Shown: piece by piece, positions 46,594 to 57,324 of the stretch | How the letters are laid out: every line of letters starts with the position of its first letter | How positions within the stretch are numbered: the stretch's first letter is position 1 | Source: Pegoplata infirma | Taxonomy: Eukaryota; Arthropoda; Insecta; Diptera; Anthomyiidae | Assembly: GCA_963921195.1 (NCBI GenBank) | Contig: OY992537.1 | Span: 147,322,275 to 147,386,274, forward strand | Length of the DNA: 64,000 nt | Direction: 5' to 3' | The notes under the pieces: generated by a model | The model's database searches: none | What the model saw: only the letters and a program-made list of their open reading frames with translations | Told to the model about the DNA's origin: nothing | Made by a program: the position numbers and the translations under genes

Positions 46594-46782
46594 CCTAGTA
46601 GGAGGAGATTCATGGATAGACCTTCTCCAACTCATTGTTTTGTGGGTAAAAATTGCCGATGAAATTTGCGAATAGTTGATAAAAGTAGTAGTTTTTGAAA
46701 AAAAATTCATCTCTGTGTCACCCTGTCATTCATAGAAAAAAGAAAAAAAAAAAGTTACCGATATCGGTAACTGCACGAAGGT

Positions 46783-46791
46783 TTGTTTCCC
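46783..46791 (+). repeat. 9-bp target-site duplication, right copy
   Basis: TTGTTTCCC, identical to 24272-24280. Confidence 0.8.
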
Positions 46792-46856
46792 TGTTGAACA
46801 TTTCGCTAAACATTTCAAAGGCAGGGTTCGGTATATTTTCTTTTAATTATTCTTTA

Positions 46857-46998
46857 TACGGCGTTCACACTTGCTGTTTTGAAGTGTTTAAAAGTGAGAT
46901 GTTTAAAAAAGTCTTTGTTCTGTATCCATTACGTTTTTATTCTGTTACTGGTGTTTTGTTAAACAACTTGTTTAAAGTCGCTAGTGTGAACTCCATAT
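46857..46998. mobile_element. ACGGCGTTCACACT MITE, copy 3
   Basis: Nearly identical to 24065-24206 and in the same orientation. A further truncated copy follows directly (47001-47129), ending at CTTGTTTAACATCGCTAG. The 191-residue ORF spanning this stretch is only a read-through of the repeats. Confidence 0.9.
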
Positions 46999-47201
46999 TA
47001 TACGGCGTTCACACTTGCTGTTTTGAAATGTTCAAGAGTGAGATGTTTAAAAAAGTCTTTGTTCTGTGTCCATTACGTTTTTATTCTGCTACTGGTGTTT
47101 TGTTGAACAACTTGTTTAACATCGCTAGTTATTCTATGCCAAAAAAAAAAGATTTCATAGCAACCAGCTTCTGTATCTTTCTGCCATTTTCTTATGCCTT
47201 T

Positions 47202-47360
47202 ATGATACTTGCTTGTTTCAAGTTACTTGTTGCTGCATTTATTAGGGTTTTTCTATGGGAATTTCGATAAATTAAAAATTTTTGGTTTAAGTTATCGAAA
47301 TTTTTATAGAAAAACCCTAATAAATGCAGCAACAAGTAACTTGAAACAAGCAAGTATCAT
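47202..47360. repeat. Long perfect hairpin
   Basis: ATGATACTTGCTTGTTTCAA ... TAGGGTTTTTCTATG pairs with its complement ending AAGCAAGTATCAT at 47360. Arms are about 67 bp with a few mismatches near the loop, which is about 25 nt. A transcript would form a long dsRNA stem. Confidence 0.85.
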
Positions 47361-47362
47361 AC

Positions 47363-48109
47363 GCACTTTAGCAAAACATTGGAAAATTGAGAAATTATAA
47401 ATATTTAAAAAACTAATAAAAACTACTGAAAATTCAGAAAAAAGTGTGTGTTTTATTTATAATTATATTGGAAAAGCTGCACTAATAGTGAATTTTGCCT
47501 TCCATCGAAGTATAAATATGCAAACAGCTTCGGAGAGGTCCGGAACAAAAAACAGAAAAATCTTCCTATTTACTTGAAATGAGTCAATAAAAAGGTGTTC
47601 CGTGTAGTGGTGTTATGTAAATGTTATAAAAAAATTAAATATCTTGTCTTCCGCCAAAGTTTAAAAGGTTTTTAGAAATATTTTTGCAAATTTTTTCAGA
47701 ATTAGGTTATGTACGTTTGTTTACAAACGTTAAACACTCAAAGTTAAACGCGCAAAATGTAGTGTGAACGATTTTGTTTACTTTTTTAAACAAGTGGCTT
47801 AAACGAGTACAAATTCTCTAATGTGAACTCCGTATAATATGGAGCATAATACCATAAAATCTTATTTTCTTAAAAGCTTAAAATCTTTTGATCTATTGTA
47901 TGTAAAAGTCTGAAAACTAGAAGCTTTGTTAACAATATATGTAGCAATAAACCTTAAAACAAAATCCATCGATTACTTTTCGAGAAAATTTGTGGTAAAC
48001 CTATTTTATGGTTTTTCTCGAAACCGAGTTGTTGGCGTATGGAGCAAAACAATAATAAGCTGACGAGATGGCAATCTTTTTTTGGAAAGTATTTGGGGCA
48101 TAAATAAAC
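47363..48109. other. AT-rich spacer with a diverged MITE tail
   Basis: Nothing gene-like. 47715-47838 ends TGTGAACTCCGTATAAT, a diverged member of the GTTCACACT MITE family. 48000-48060 contains TATGGAGCAAAACAATAATA shared with about 22420. Confidence 0.4.
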
Positions 48110-49424
48110 TTTACCGAACTTTGTTTAAATTAAAAAAAATGTATATGACCTTAATCCTTAGATTGTTAGATTTCGAGTGTGGTGTTCAAACCCGTGGGGA
48201 CGTACCCCGTTTGGGAGGGGCAGGGGTTTAAAGTTAAAGTGGTTTTTCTTAAATATTTCAAAAACTACTTATCCGATCAAGACGGTTATGCTATCATTAG
48301 AAAGGGTAATTAAAGACCTTTCCAACGGGGTGTAACATGACGTAGTTTAATTAACCCTTTAAGCGACAAAAATTCATTTTAAAAAATTTTAACTAGACTT
48401 TTTTTACAAAATGCTTAATATCTCAAAATCGCACGTATATAAACATTTTTTTCGTCTATATAGGCTTGTAGCCAAGACCTCAAGCTTTCATTTGCGCCAA
48501 AAAACTGCGCTGTAAGTCTAAAACATACTGAGATATTAGGGGTCAAAGTTGTAACTTTATTTTTTTTTTACTTTTTTCAGGATGTTTGTTAAAATTTTAT
48601 TGATTTGTGGAAACATACAGATATCTGACAAACTACTAGTCCGATCAAGACGATTGTGGTATCATTAAAAAGGTGAATTAAAGACCTTTCCAATGATGTG
48701 TAACATGACACCCCCATTAAGTGATTTTAACCGGGCCGAACGACCGAACTTTTTTCGGTCATAACCCCCATTCACATTATGGGGAGTAAGTCCAAAGCAA
48801 TTTTGGTCATAATCCCCGTTTTCTGCAGAGAGGGTGGGTTTAATGCATGGAGTTTGTAATCCCTAAGCCCGGCCGAAGGCCGGCTACGCAGAAAAAATTT
48901 TAAAATTCGATTAGTTTGTCAGATGTATGTTTCTACAAATACAATTTTAACAAAAAACCTGAAAAAAGTTTAAAAAACAAGTTTGACCCTTAATATCTCA
49001 GTAAGTTTTTGACTTACAGTGCCGTTTTTTAGCGCAAATGAAAGCTTTAAATCTTGGCTACAAGCCTATATACACAAAAAAAATGTTTATATACGTGCGA
49101 TTTTGAGATAATAAGCACTTTGTAAAAAAAGTCTAGTTAAAATTTTTTGAAATCAAGTTTTGTCACTTAAAGGGTTAATAAAACTACGTCATGTTGCACC
49201 CCGTTGGAAAGGTCTTTAATTACCCTTTCTAACGATAGCATAACCGTCTTGATCGGATAAGTTGTTTTTGAAATATTTAAGAAAAACCATTTTAACTTTA
49301 AACCCCTGCCCCTCCCAAACGGGGTACGTCCCCACGAGTTTGAACACCACACTCGACTTTTTAGAGGTCAGAGGTCAAGGTCATATTTTTCTTTTTTAAT
49401 TTTTAGCAAGTTCGGTATTCTTAA
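48110..49424. mobile_element. Foldback element with GC-rich core
   Basis: The left arm (TACCGAACTTTG, ATATGACCTTAAT, then GGGGACGTACCCCGTTTGGG) pairs with the right arm (CCCAAACGGGGTACGTCCCC, ...GTTCGGTA). The arms are about 600 bp and include AAAGACCTTTCCAACGGGG and TGTAACATGACGTAG. The centre (48745-48895) carries GGTCATAACCCCCATTC, TGCAGAGAGGGTGGG and CCCGGCCGAAGGCCGGC, a module also found at 52935-53075. No coding sequence. Confidence 0.85.
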
Positions 49425-49697
49425 TGAGTTCCGTATTTGGGAACGATTTGGGAATAACAAAAAATAAACATTAAAAAATTTTAAAAATGTGAATGAAAAT
49501 TATTGTTATCACTTGAAAATAAAAAATACATAATAAAAAAATAAATAAATATAATTAAATCAAAACAACCAGCAAAATTAAACGAAAAATAAAAGGTAAA
49601 CAAAATTTCCAGCTTTCCCAGATACCATTTGTAAAACTAACACCACCTTTAAACGTCAAAAAGAATTGACTCTTGCATAGTCCTTATATATTTAAGC
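49425..49697. other. AT-rich spacer
   Basis: Low-complexity A/T sequence with no repeat or gene that I can name. Confidence 0.4.
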
Positions 49698-49787
49698 TTT
49701 TGTTATCAACATTTATTTTTGTTAAATTCTGTAAAGTTGATCTACAATGGGTTTACTAATTTTTCTACTAAGATATTTCTATGAGTG
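49698..49787 (+). mobile_element. CACTCA MITE family, 3' fragment
   Basis: It matches the last 90 bp of the family (GATCTACAATGGGTTTACT ... CTATGAGTG followed by TA). The 5' part is missing. Confidence 0.85.
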
Positions 49788-50154
49788 TATTATATTATTT
49801 TACGTGGCGTTAGTGGAGAACTGAATGGACTAAATAAACTAGATCAAATTGTTCAGTACGGTGAATAGTTCAATTGAACTGGTTCGTTTATAGGCGACAC
49901 AACTTTATAATTTTTATATTTCTTTTTTTTCTGCAGTAAGTTTATTATTTAATACTTTTCTAGTAATGTGTTTTATACTTAAGGCCGCGTTATATTTTGG
50001 GCAAAACTGCAATTTACGGGGCACACAAAAATTATCAAAAAAAAATATGCCACCCCCTTTAGAATAAAAAAAAGAAAAAAAAACTGAAATTAAAATTTAA
50101 GAGGGCTGGTGCTCCTAGGCCACACTGAGTACAGGTGTTCCTGATATATATATT
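49788..50154. other. Unassigned sequence
   Basis: No repeat, RNA gene or credible ORF recognised. It has short A-runs near 50040-50090. Confidence 0.4.
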
Positions 50155-50998
50155 TTTTTTTGGTTTTAATGATTAATGGCGGTGTTATAAAAACACACAG
50201 TTTGCCAGGTTATTCAACGTTGTTCCAACCAAAGAACGAATTAAATAAAATTATGGCAATAGATTAGCAGCCACGAAGAATAACGGGAGACCCCGTTACC
50301 TATGATGATGCCACGCTAAAGCCTAGACACTCAGTTGTAATCGGTCAGTCAATGATTAAGGACGTGTAAGCTGCGGCGTTGTAGTTGATTAAAATTAAAG
50401 ACAAAACTGTACCGCGTGTTTTTTTTGTTGAGCCTGCTGGTTCACTCGGCATTGCGTCAGACACTTGTGGTGTCTGATTGGATGTCTACCGGCACTTGGG
50501 AGCATTGTTTCACTGCCTCCATTGTAAAGGCAATGGTCGTGTTTTGTGTGCAGAGCCAACTTAAGTGTCTAGGCTTTAGCGTGGCGTCATCATAAGTAAC
50601 GGGGTCTCCCGTTATTCTTCGTGGCTGCTAATCTATTGCCATAATTTTATTTAATACGTTCTTTGGTTGGAACGTCGTGGAATAACCTGGCAATTTGTGT
50701 GTTTTTATAACACCGCCATTAATCATTAAAACCAAAAAAAAAAAAAAAAAAAAGCCTAGACACTTAAGTTGGCTCTGCACACAAAACACGACCATTGCCT
50801 TTACAATGGAGGCAGTGAAACAATGCTCCCAAGTGCCGATAGACATCCAATCAGACACCACAAGTGTCTGACGCAATGCCGAGTGAACCAGCAGGCTCAA
50901 CAAAAAAAACACGCGGTACAGTTTTGTCTTTAATTTTAATCAACTACAACGCCGCAGCTTACACGTCCTTAATCATTGACTGACCGATTACAACTGGT
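50155..50998. repeat. Compound inverted repeat, order P-Q-P'-Q'
   Basis: P (about 50160-50332: GGTTTTAATGATTAATGGCG ... CCACGCTAAAGCCTAGACACT) is inverted at 50570-50738. Q (about 50333-50577: CAGTTGTAATCGGTCAGTCA ... TTAAGTGTCTAGGCTT) is inverted at 50750-50998. The two inverted repeats interlock instead of nesting and are separated by a 20-A run at 50737-50756. GC content is clearly above the surroundings. AACGGGAGACCCCGTT inside P is itself a hairpin. The origin is not recognised. Confidence 0.85.
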
Positions 50999-51019
50999 GT
51001 TGCTGATATATGTGCGTGC

Positions 51020-52187
51020 CAGGGCTGTCAGATATGGCGATTTCTCGCCAAACGTGGCGATTTTGAAATCAGTTTGGCGACGAGTTTTTCGATTTGGCGA
51101 CGTGGCGATTTTTTGGCGATTTACAAAATGATTGGCGATTTCTTTGGCGATTTTATCAAATTATTTCCAGAATATTTTCAAAAGATTAGTAGAGCCATTA
51201 TTTCAAATTATCAAATTTTATTTACTTTTTCTGCGCTTAGACAGCTAAAACTTTTTTTTAACATTTTCGACAGACTTTCTCCAAGTCTGCTCGTCTAAGT
51301 GCCTCTTTATGAGTTAAAACAAAACAAAAAACATTTGGGAAATTTGTCCAGTGTCCAGTAGTGCGATTCAGTAACTTTTTTAACGAAATTATCGATATCG
51401 TTAATTAACGAGAATTGTCGGTTGTTTTAACGAATATCTGATTCTATAAATTTTTCAATTAACGACAAGAATTAACGACAAAAATAGTTAATTTGAAATT
51501 TGTTTATTTTGAAATTGTATTGAGAACCGAAAAATTTCGTTAACTTTAACTTCAAAAAAATTTTTGTTGATAAGTTAACGATTTTCAATAACGGCAAAAT
51601 TCGGTAGAAAAATGTTATAGAATCGCTTTTAAAGACAATTGTCGATAACTAACGATTTTTGACAATATAACTACCGATTTTTGTCGTTAAAAAGTTAGTG
51701 AATTGCGCTACAGGAGAGTCAAAAACTATAATACGCGAATCACAAAAAAATTAATTACTTTTTTTCTCCAATTTTACACTGTTGTAAACTGTTGTTGAGT
51801 AAAAATAGCGATAAGAAAATTAAGAAATATTCAAGACCGATTATCATAGATCGATTGGGGTCTTTGCATTAGTGCAGTAAACAAGCATAAATTGATTTCG
51901 AGTGAAATTTATTACCTATAGACAGATTTTAGAAGTAATTAGCAAAATTTTTAAATACAAAAACTAAAAAAATTGACTTTTGGCGATTTTTATGTATTAT
52001 TCTAGGATTTTGGCGATTTTTGAGTATTATTATTTTCTATCCATTATAAAGAAAACAAAATATATTTTTTTTTAAATAAAAATAAATATTTTTTTTAACA
52101 AAAACTGAAAAAATTTGAGTTTTGGCGATTTCTGGCGATTTTTGACATCCGATTTGGCGATGAGCGTAAAAAAAATCTGACAACCCG
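51020..52187. mobile_element. hAT-like element with TTTGGCGATTT repeats
   Basis: The TIR is CAGGGCTGTCAGAT against ATCTGACAACCCG. The exact 8-bp TSD is GTGCGTGC (51012-51019, 52188-52195). Both subterminal regions repeat GGCGATTT many times in the same direction. A second MITE is nested at 51356-51713. No transposase; the 74-residue ORF at 51074 is a repeat translation. Confidence 0.9.
51356..51713. mobile_element. Nested MITE with CAGTAGTGCGATTCAGTAAC tip
   Basis: CAGTAGTGCGATTCAGTAAC on the left pairs with GTTAGTGAATTGCGCTACAG on the right. The interior is rich in TTAACGA/TCGTTAA words in both orientations. No exact TSD found. Confidence 0.8.
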
Positions 52188-52309
52188 GTGCGTGCATTTA
52201 ATTTAAAGATAATTTCACAAAAGTGGAACTAAACCACTTTACCGAAATTGCGATTTTTAACCTTTGACCTCACAGAGCAAAAATGTGCAGTCAAACTGGA
52301 GGGGTCACG

Positions 52310-53885
52310 CCCACTTTCGAGAGGGCGTGCCTTCAAAGTTTAAGCGTTTTTCTTAAATATCTTAAAAAGTACTTATCCGATTTGGATGAAATTAGTATCA
52401 TTCGAAAGCTTAAATAAATTCCTTTCGAACATTCCTTGACATGGAGAAATTTCATTAACCCTTTAAGCGCCAAAACGCGATTTTAATTTTCAAATATCTC
52501 AAAAATGTTACGTATATAAGGCCATAAAGAGTATACATTGGTTTGTAGCCAAGGTTCTAAGCTTTCATTTGGACTTTTATTCCACTCTCTAACTCTTCTA
52601 ACACCGGAGATATAAAGGGCTAAAGTTTTTGTGCTATTTTTTTTTTAGCTTTTTCGTAGCAATTTTCTAGGTGACATCATTTCCGTTATGGGGATTATGA
52701 CCGAAATGAATGTTGTCATAATGGTAGTGGGGACCATAGTGACTCTGGTGGGGACTATGACCGAAAATTATTTGGACATAATCCCAATAAAAAACGGACA
52801 TAATTCCCAGATTAATGGGGATAATGACCACGTAACAAATGGCCATTATCCCCATTATGGGGATTATGTCTTCTATACAAGTTGGTCATAATCCCCAAAA
52901 TTAAAAGAATTTTTTTTTTTTACTTAAGTTTTTCTGCGTAGCCGGCCTTCGGCCGGGCTTAGGGATTACAAACTCCATGCATTAAACCCACCCTCTCTGC
53001 AGAAAACTGGGATTATGACCAAAATTGCTTTGGACTTACTACCCATAATGTGAATGGGGGTTATGACCTTATATACGATACATTTAAAAACATTAAAAAC
53101 TTAAAATTGTGTTTTGGAGCTTAACAAATCGGATAAGTACTTTTTAAGATATTCAAGCAAATGTAAAAACTAGAAAATTGCTGCAAAAAAGTTAAAAAAA
53201 AAATGCACCAAAACTTTAAGCCTTTATATATTTGGTGTTAAAAAAATTATGGAGTTAAATAAAAGTCCAAATGAAAGCTTATGTCCTTAGCTACAAACCA
53301 AACCTTTTTATGACCTTATATACGTAACATTTGTGAGATATTTTAAAACTAAAAAAAAAAAATAAAATTGCGTTTCGGCGCTTAATGGGTTAATGAAATT
53401 TTTTCATGTAAAGGAAAATTCAAAATAAATTTGTTTAAGCTTTTGAATGAAACCAATTTCATCGAAATCTGATAATTGGTTTTTAAGATATTCAAGCAAA
53501 TGTAAAAACTAGAAAATTGCTACGAAAAACCTAAAAGAAAATAGCACCAAAACTTTAACCCCTTATATCTCTGGTGTTAGAAGAGTTAGAGAGTCGAATA
53601 AAAGTCCAAATGAAAACTTAAAACCTTAGCTACAAACCTATGTACACTCTTTATGGCCTTATATACGTAACATTTTTTGAGATATTTGAAAATTAAAAAA
53701 TAAAAAATTAAAATCGCGTTTTGGCGTTTAAAGGGGTTAATAAAATTTCTCCATGTCAAGGAATGTTCAAAAGGAATTTATTTAAGCTTTCGAATGATAC
53801 TAATTTCATCCAAATCGCATAAGTACTTTTTAAGATATTTAAGAAAAACTTTTCAACTTTGAAGGCCCGCCCACTCGAAAGAGGC
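52310..53885. mobile_element. Foldback element sharing the GC-rich core of 48110-49424
   Basis: The left arm (TTTCGAGAGGGCGTGCCTTC, TATCCGATTTGGATGAAAT, ATTCCTTGACATGGAG) pairs with the right arm near 53690-53885. A third, partial arm-like block lies at 53100-53500, so arms are present in more than two copies. The core 52935-53075 is an inverted relative of 48745-48895. No coding sequence. Confidence 0.8.
52683..52905. repeat. Degenerate array of GGGGATTATGACC / GGTCATAATCCCC
   Basis: About nine spaced occurrences of GGGGAyTATGACC-like words in both orientations, including the palindrome CATTATCCCCATTATGGGG. The two overlapping short ORFs here are products of the repeat. Confidence 0.75.
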
Positions 53886-54234
53886 TTCGATAAATAAAGC
53901 ATTTTTAGTGTAGCAGGACCTAAGGTACCTACCAGAGTACGTATATGAAGCTCTTTTTGTTTTTATATTCATGAACAAGATTATTTGTATTTTGTTTTAT
54001 TTTTCTTTGTCATGAAATTGAACACAATGTATTTTGTTCATCTTCATTTCGTTTCAGTTGAGAAAAAAAACCTGTTTATCGTTTCATGAACATGAGATGT
54101 GGTTTGCTTTTTTTTCCTTCTTTTTCAGACGGTGAGTTTAAGTTAGAAGAAAAAAACTTCGTTTCTTTTTCGTGAAACGAAGAATTCTTATCGTTTATCA
54201 TGAAATGAAAAGTTATAAGCAAAATATCGTGATA
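53886..54234. other. AT-rich sequence with CATGAA/TTCATG words
   Basis: It contains repeated TTTCATGA, GTTTCATGAACATGAG and TCGTGAAACGAAG words, possibly the decayed end of a MITE. No gene. Confidence 0.4.
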
Positions 54235-54305
54235 AATTTATCATGATATGAATGAATGATATGAATGAATGATATGAATGAATGATATGAATGAATGATA
54301 TGAAT
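54235..54305 (+). repeat. 13-bp tandem repeat (TGATATGAATGAA)n
   Basis: About five uninterrupted 13-bp units. Confidence 0.95.
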
Positions 54306-54595
54306 TTTATTTATCATTCTTTAGAAATTTATTTAGTTTTTCTTTTACATACACACTACATATCATTTCAAAAATTATTACATTCCAATATGGTATTATA
54401 ACAGAAAAATACTGAAAAAAATTTTTAAAAATAAGGGAAAAAAATTAGAAAAGTATAGGAAAATGAATTAAAAAAATATATGCAAAATTAAAAACAAAAA
54501 ATTATTAGAAATTTGTAAAAAGCAAACAATTTTAGAATAGCAGTATATTAAAGAAAAAAAAAATAATTTATTATACATATGTATGTGTGTATGTA

Positions 54596-54985
54596 CGTTA
54601 GAACGACTCAAAAAAAAAAAGTTGTTGATGTACCCACCCCAAAATTAACTTTGACATGTTTTATGAAGAATCCCAAAATCTTTCGGCTCTAGCGATTATC
54701 TACCTTGAGCTAAACTGCGTCAAAAAAGGGTACAAAAAGGGTATTTTTCAATTCGGATTTTTTTTTTGTCCAATGCGTGACCGAATATAATAGATATTTA
54801 GAAATTCATTAATTGTGCATTAAAACATTTTAAAAATCTGACGATAGGCTTGACAAAACGAGACGTTTGGGTCAGTTTTTGATGCTTTTCAATTCGATTT
54901 TAATGAAAATTTAAATAACTTGGCTATTTTTTGTCCGATTTTAATTTCTAATACGTTGTTAGAAAGGTGTTGACCGCCGCACATT
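54596..54985 (+). repeat. Dispersed repeat, uninterrupted copy of 9796-11105
   Basis: Starts TTAGAACGACTCAAAAAAAA and ends GTTAGAAAGGTGTTGACC. It lacks both MITEs found in the first copy and so gives the pre-insertion sequence. Confidence 0.85.
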
Positions 54986-55084
54986 GGTTCCAAATCAAAA
55001 TCTAGCTAGACAAAAGTCCAACAATTTGTGTCTTTAAAATTGGAAATTAATAATGCTAAGTAAGTTCTCAACTAATTACATCAT

Positions 55085-55882
55085 ACACTCATAGAAATAT
55101 CTTAGTAGAAAAATTAGTAAACCCATTGTAGATCAAGTTTTACAGAATAATGCCGTATTCAACAAAAATTAATGTTGATATCGTTGAATAATCAGTATAG
55201 TTGAATCAACGATTTACAATGTATCTACAGAATTCAATAGATAAATCAAAATAGAAAAAACAACCCTGTTCGTTCATTTTTTTATTATTAACGAGTTGGT
55301 AGCAATGTGAAACGTGTTTATTTGTCTCTTATAAAATTATTTGATGTGTTTGTTTTTTATAAAATTTTTTAATATTATAAAAATAAATAAAAATAGGATC
55401 TGGCCTGTAAATATTTGGTAAGTAAAAAAATACATTGATTACTTTATGTATTCATACTATATTAAACCTTTTTTGTTTTTTTTTAAGGATTTTATTTGGT
55501 ATCATCAGAAAACTGGAGAATGGCTTATAAGTGCATAACATGAATAAACGAAGTGTGTGTGAAAATCTTTGCGAAAATCTTCAAATATTGTAGTTTAAAA
55601 AGCCGGCGATAATACAAAAATATTGTGATTTATGCTTAATAAAAGAATATTTACAAATAACAAGTTTTTTTATTATTAAATTTCTTATATTAACAAAATT
55701 ATGAGTTGAATGTACAAAAAATAAGAGTTGATTTACAAAAAAACGAGTTGATCAACTTTTACAAAAACTGACAATAATTTTTATTGAAATCAACATAAAT
55801 ATTTGTAGGGTCAAAATCAACAATGATTTCTGTTGAATTTTCAACGATTTTCTTTGGGAATACAATGTTTTTTGGTTGAGTG
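55085..55882 (-). mobile_element. CACTCA MITE family, copy D
   Basis: Starts CACTCATAGAAATATC and ends GGTTGAGTG, TA-flanked. It is the intact counterpart of copy B at the hAT insertion site. Confidence 0.9.
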
Positions 55883-56523
55883 TATTATCCATGTTATATC
55901 ATTGGTTTCAAAACGGTACACAAGAAAGCTTTATATTTATACTTATTCTGGACATTAATAAGAAATTTATTTTCGATCTTCTTACATTTTTCGTAGACAC
56001 ATATTTTGTTAGGGGTGAAAGAGGGGGAAAGAAACGGTAATTTTTAAGTTTTTTTCTTTTATGCGATTAATCACAATTGAAACGGGGAGCGTTTTTCCAC
56101 CACTGAAATCTAATTTTTTATGAAAAGTAACCTAGTCATGTTGCATATCAAATAAAAGTGTGAAAAGAACGTGTCTAAGCATGTTAAACTTGTTAGAATT
56201 TATCTGGATTTTGTTTATAAATGGCATATTAGGCAAAACATTATTTGAAAACTATAAAGTGTACTTTATGTTCCAAAAGCCAAAAAAGCGGGATAAAGGG
56301 GGACTTATCTTAAGAAACAAAAAATAGTGATATAGAAATGTAAGGCGGTATCATACATAGCTAAGGCGGTATTCGCGATATACCGCCAATAACGGAATGG
56401 TTGGTTCGATTTAAGATGTTGCTTGTAGTATGTAAAACAAATTGAACATATGCTTAAATTAAATTCAAAATAATTTGGGTAAAAAAAGTCATTTATTAAA
56501 TTCAATTAATACAGGTATATGTA
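55883..56523. other. Spacer with a remnant shared with the palindrome arm
   Basis: 56000-56170 has AAGAGGGGGAAAGAAACGG and GAAAAGTAACCTAGTCATGT, related in order to 38260-38360 of the palindrome arm. No gene seen. Confidence 0.5.
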
Positions 56524-57324
56524 CACTCAACCAAAAATCATTGTATTCCCAAAGAAAATCGTTGTAAATTCAACAGAAATCATTGTTGATTTTGACCCTA
56601 CAAAAATTTATGTTGATTTCAATAAAAATTGTTGTCAGTTTTTGTAAAAGTTGATCAACTCGTTTTTTTGTTAATCAACTCGCATTTTATGTAAATTCAA
56701 CTCATATTTTTGTTAATATAAGAAATTTTATTATTAAAAAAAAAGCTTGTTGTTATTTGTAAATATTCTTTTATTAAGTATAAATCACAATATTTTTTTA
56801 TTTCCGGCTTTTTAAGCAGCAATATTTGAAGATTTACACAAAGATTTTCACACACACTTCGTTTATTCATGTTATGCACTCATAAGCCATTCTCCAGTTT
56901 TCTGATGATACCAAATAAAATCCTTAAAAAAATACAAAAAAACTTTAATATAGTATGAATACATAAAGTACTCAATGTATTTTTTTACTTACCAAATATT
57001 TACAGACCAGATCCTATTTTTATAATATTAAATAATTTTATAAAAAACAAACACATGAAATAATTTTATAAGAGACAGATAAACACGTTTCACATTGCTA
57101 CCAACTCACTCGTCACTCGTTAATAATAAAAAAATGAACGAACAGGGTTGTTTTTCTATTTTGATTTATCTATTGAATTCTGTAGATACATTGTAAATCG
57201 TTGATTTAAATATACTGATTATTCAACGATATCAACATTAATTTTTGTTGAATACGGCATTATTCTGTAAAACTTGATCTACAATGGGTTTACTAATTTT
57301 TCTACTAAGATATTTCTATGAGTG
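56524..57324 (+). mobile_element. CACTCA MITE family, copy E
   Basis: Starts CACTCAACCAAAAATC and ends CTATGAGTG, TA-flanked. With copy D it forms a second inverted pair. Confidence 0.9.

Larger units (their letters stand above)
24281..46782. mobile_element. Giant foldback element, 22.5 kb, with ~10.5-kb inverted arms
   Basis: Tips ACCTTCGTGCAGTTACC and GGTAACTGCACGAAGGT are perfect complements. Base x in the left arm pairs with 71,063-x from 24281 to about 34325, so no net indel separates the arms over 10 kb. One A-run indel (34326-34331, six A against seven T on the right) changes the sum to 71,062, and a left-only 256-bp insertion changes it to 71,326, which then holds to the inner edge (35025/36301). 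A 9-bp direct duplication flanks the tips. Long tandem-repeat-containing arms, a loop and a 9-bp TSD are the hallmarks of Foldback (MULE-related) elements of flies; family membership here is inference. No transposase is encoded. Confidence 0.8.

Noticed and set aside
24281..46782. Pure assembly artefact (fold-back read) as the explanation of the palindrome
   Set aside because: A 256-bp left-only insertion with a clean TSD, a homopolymer indel, a non-symmetric 1.3-kb loop and a 9-bp direct duplication outside the tips argue against a simple read-through artefact. Joining of two haplotypes head to head is not excluded.
46695..47270. 191-residue ORF
   Set aside because: It spans the palindrome tip, one full and one truncated MITE copy and half of a hairpin; the peptide duplicates because the MITE is duplicated.
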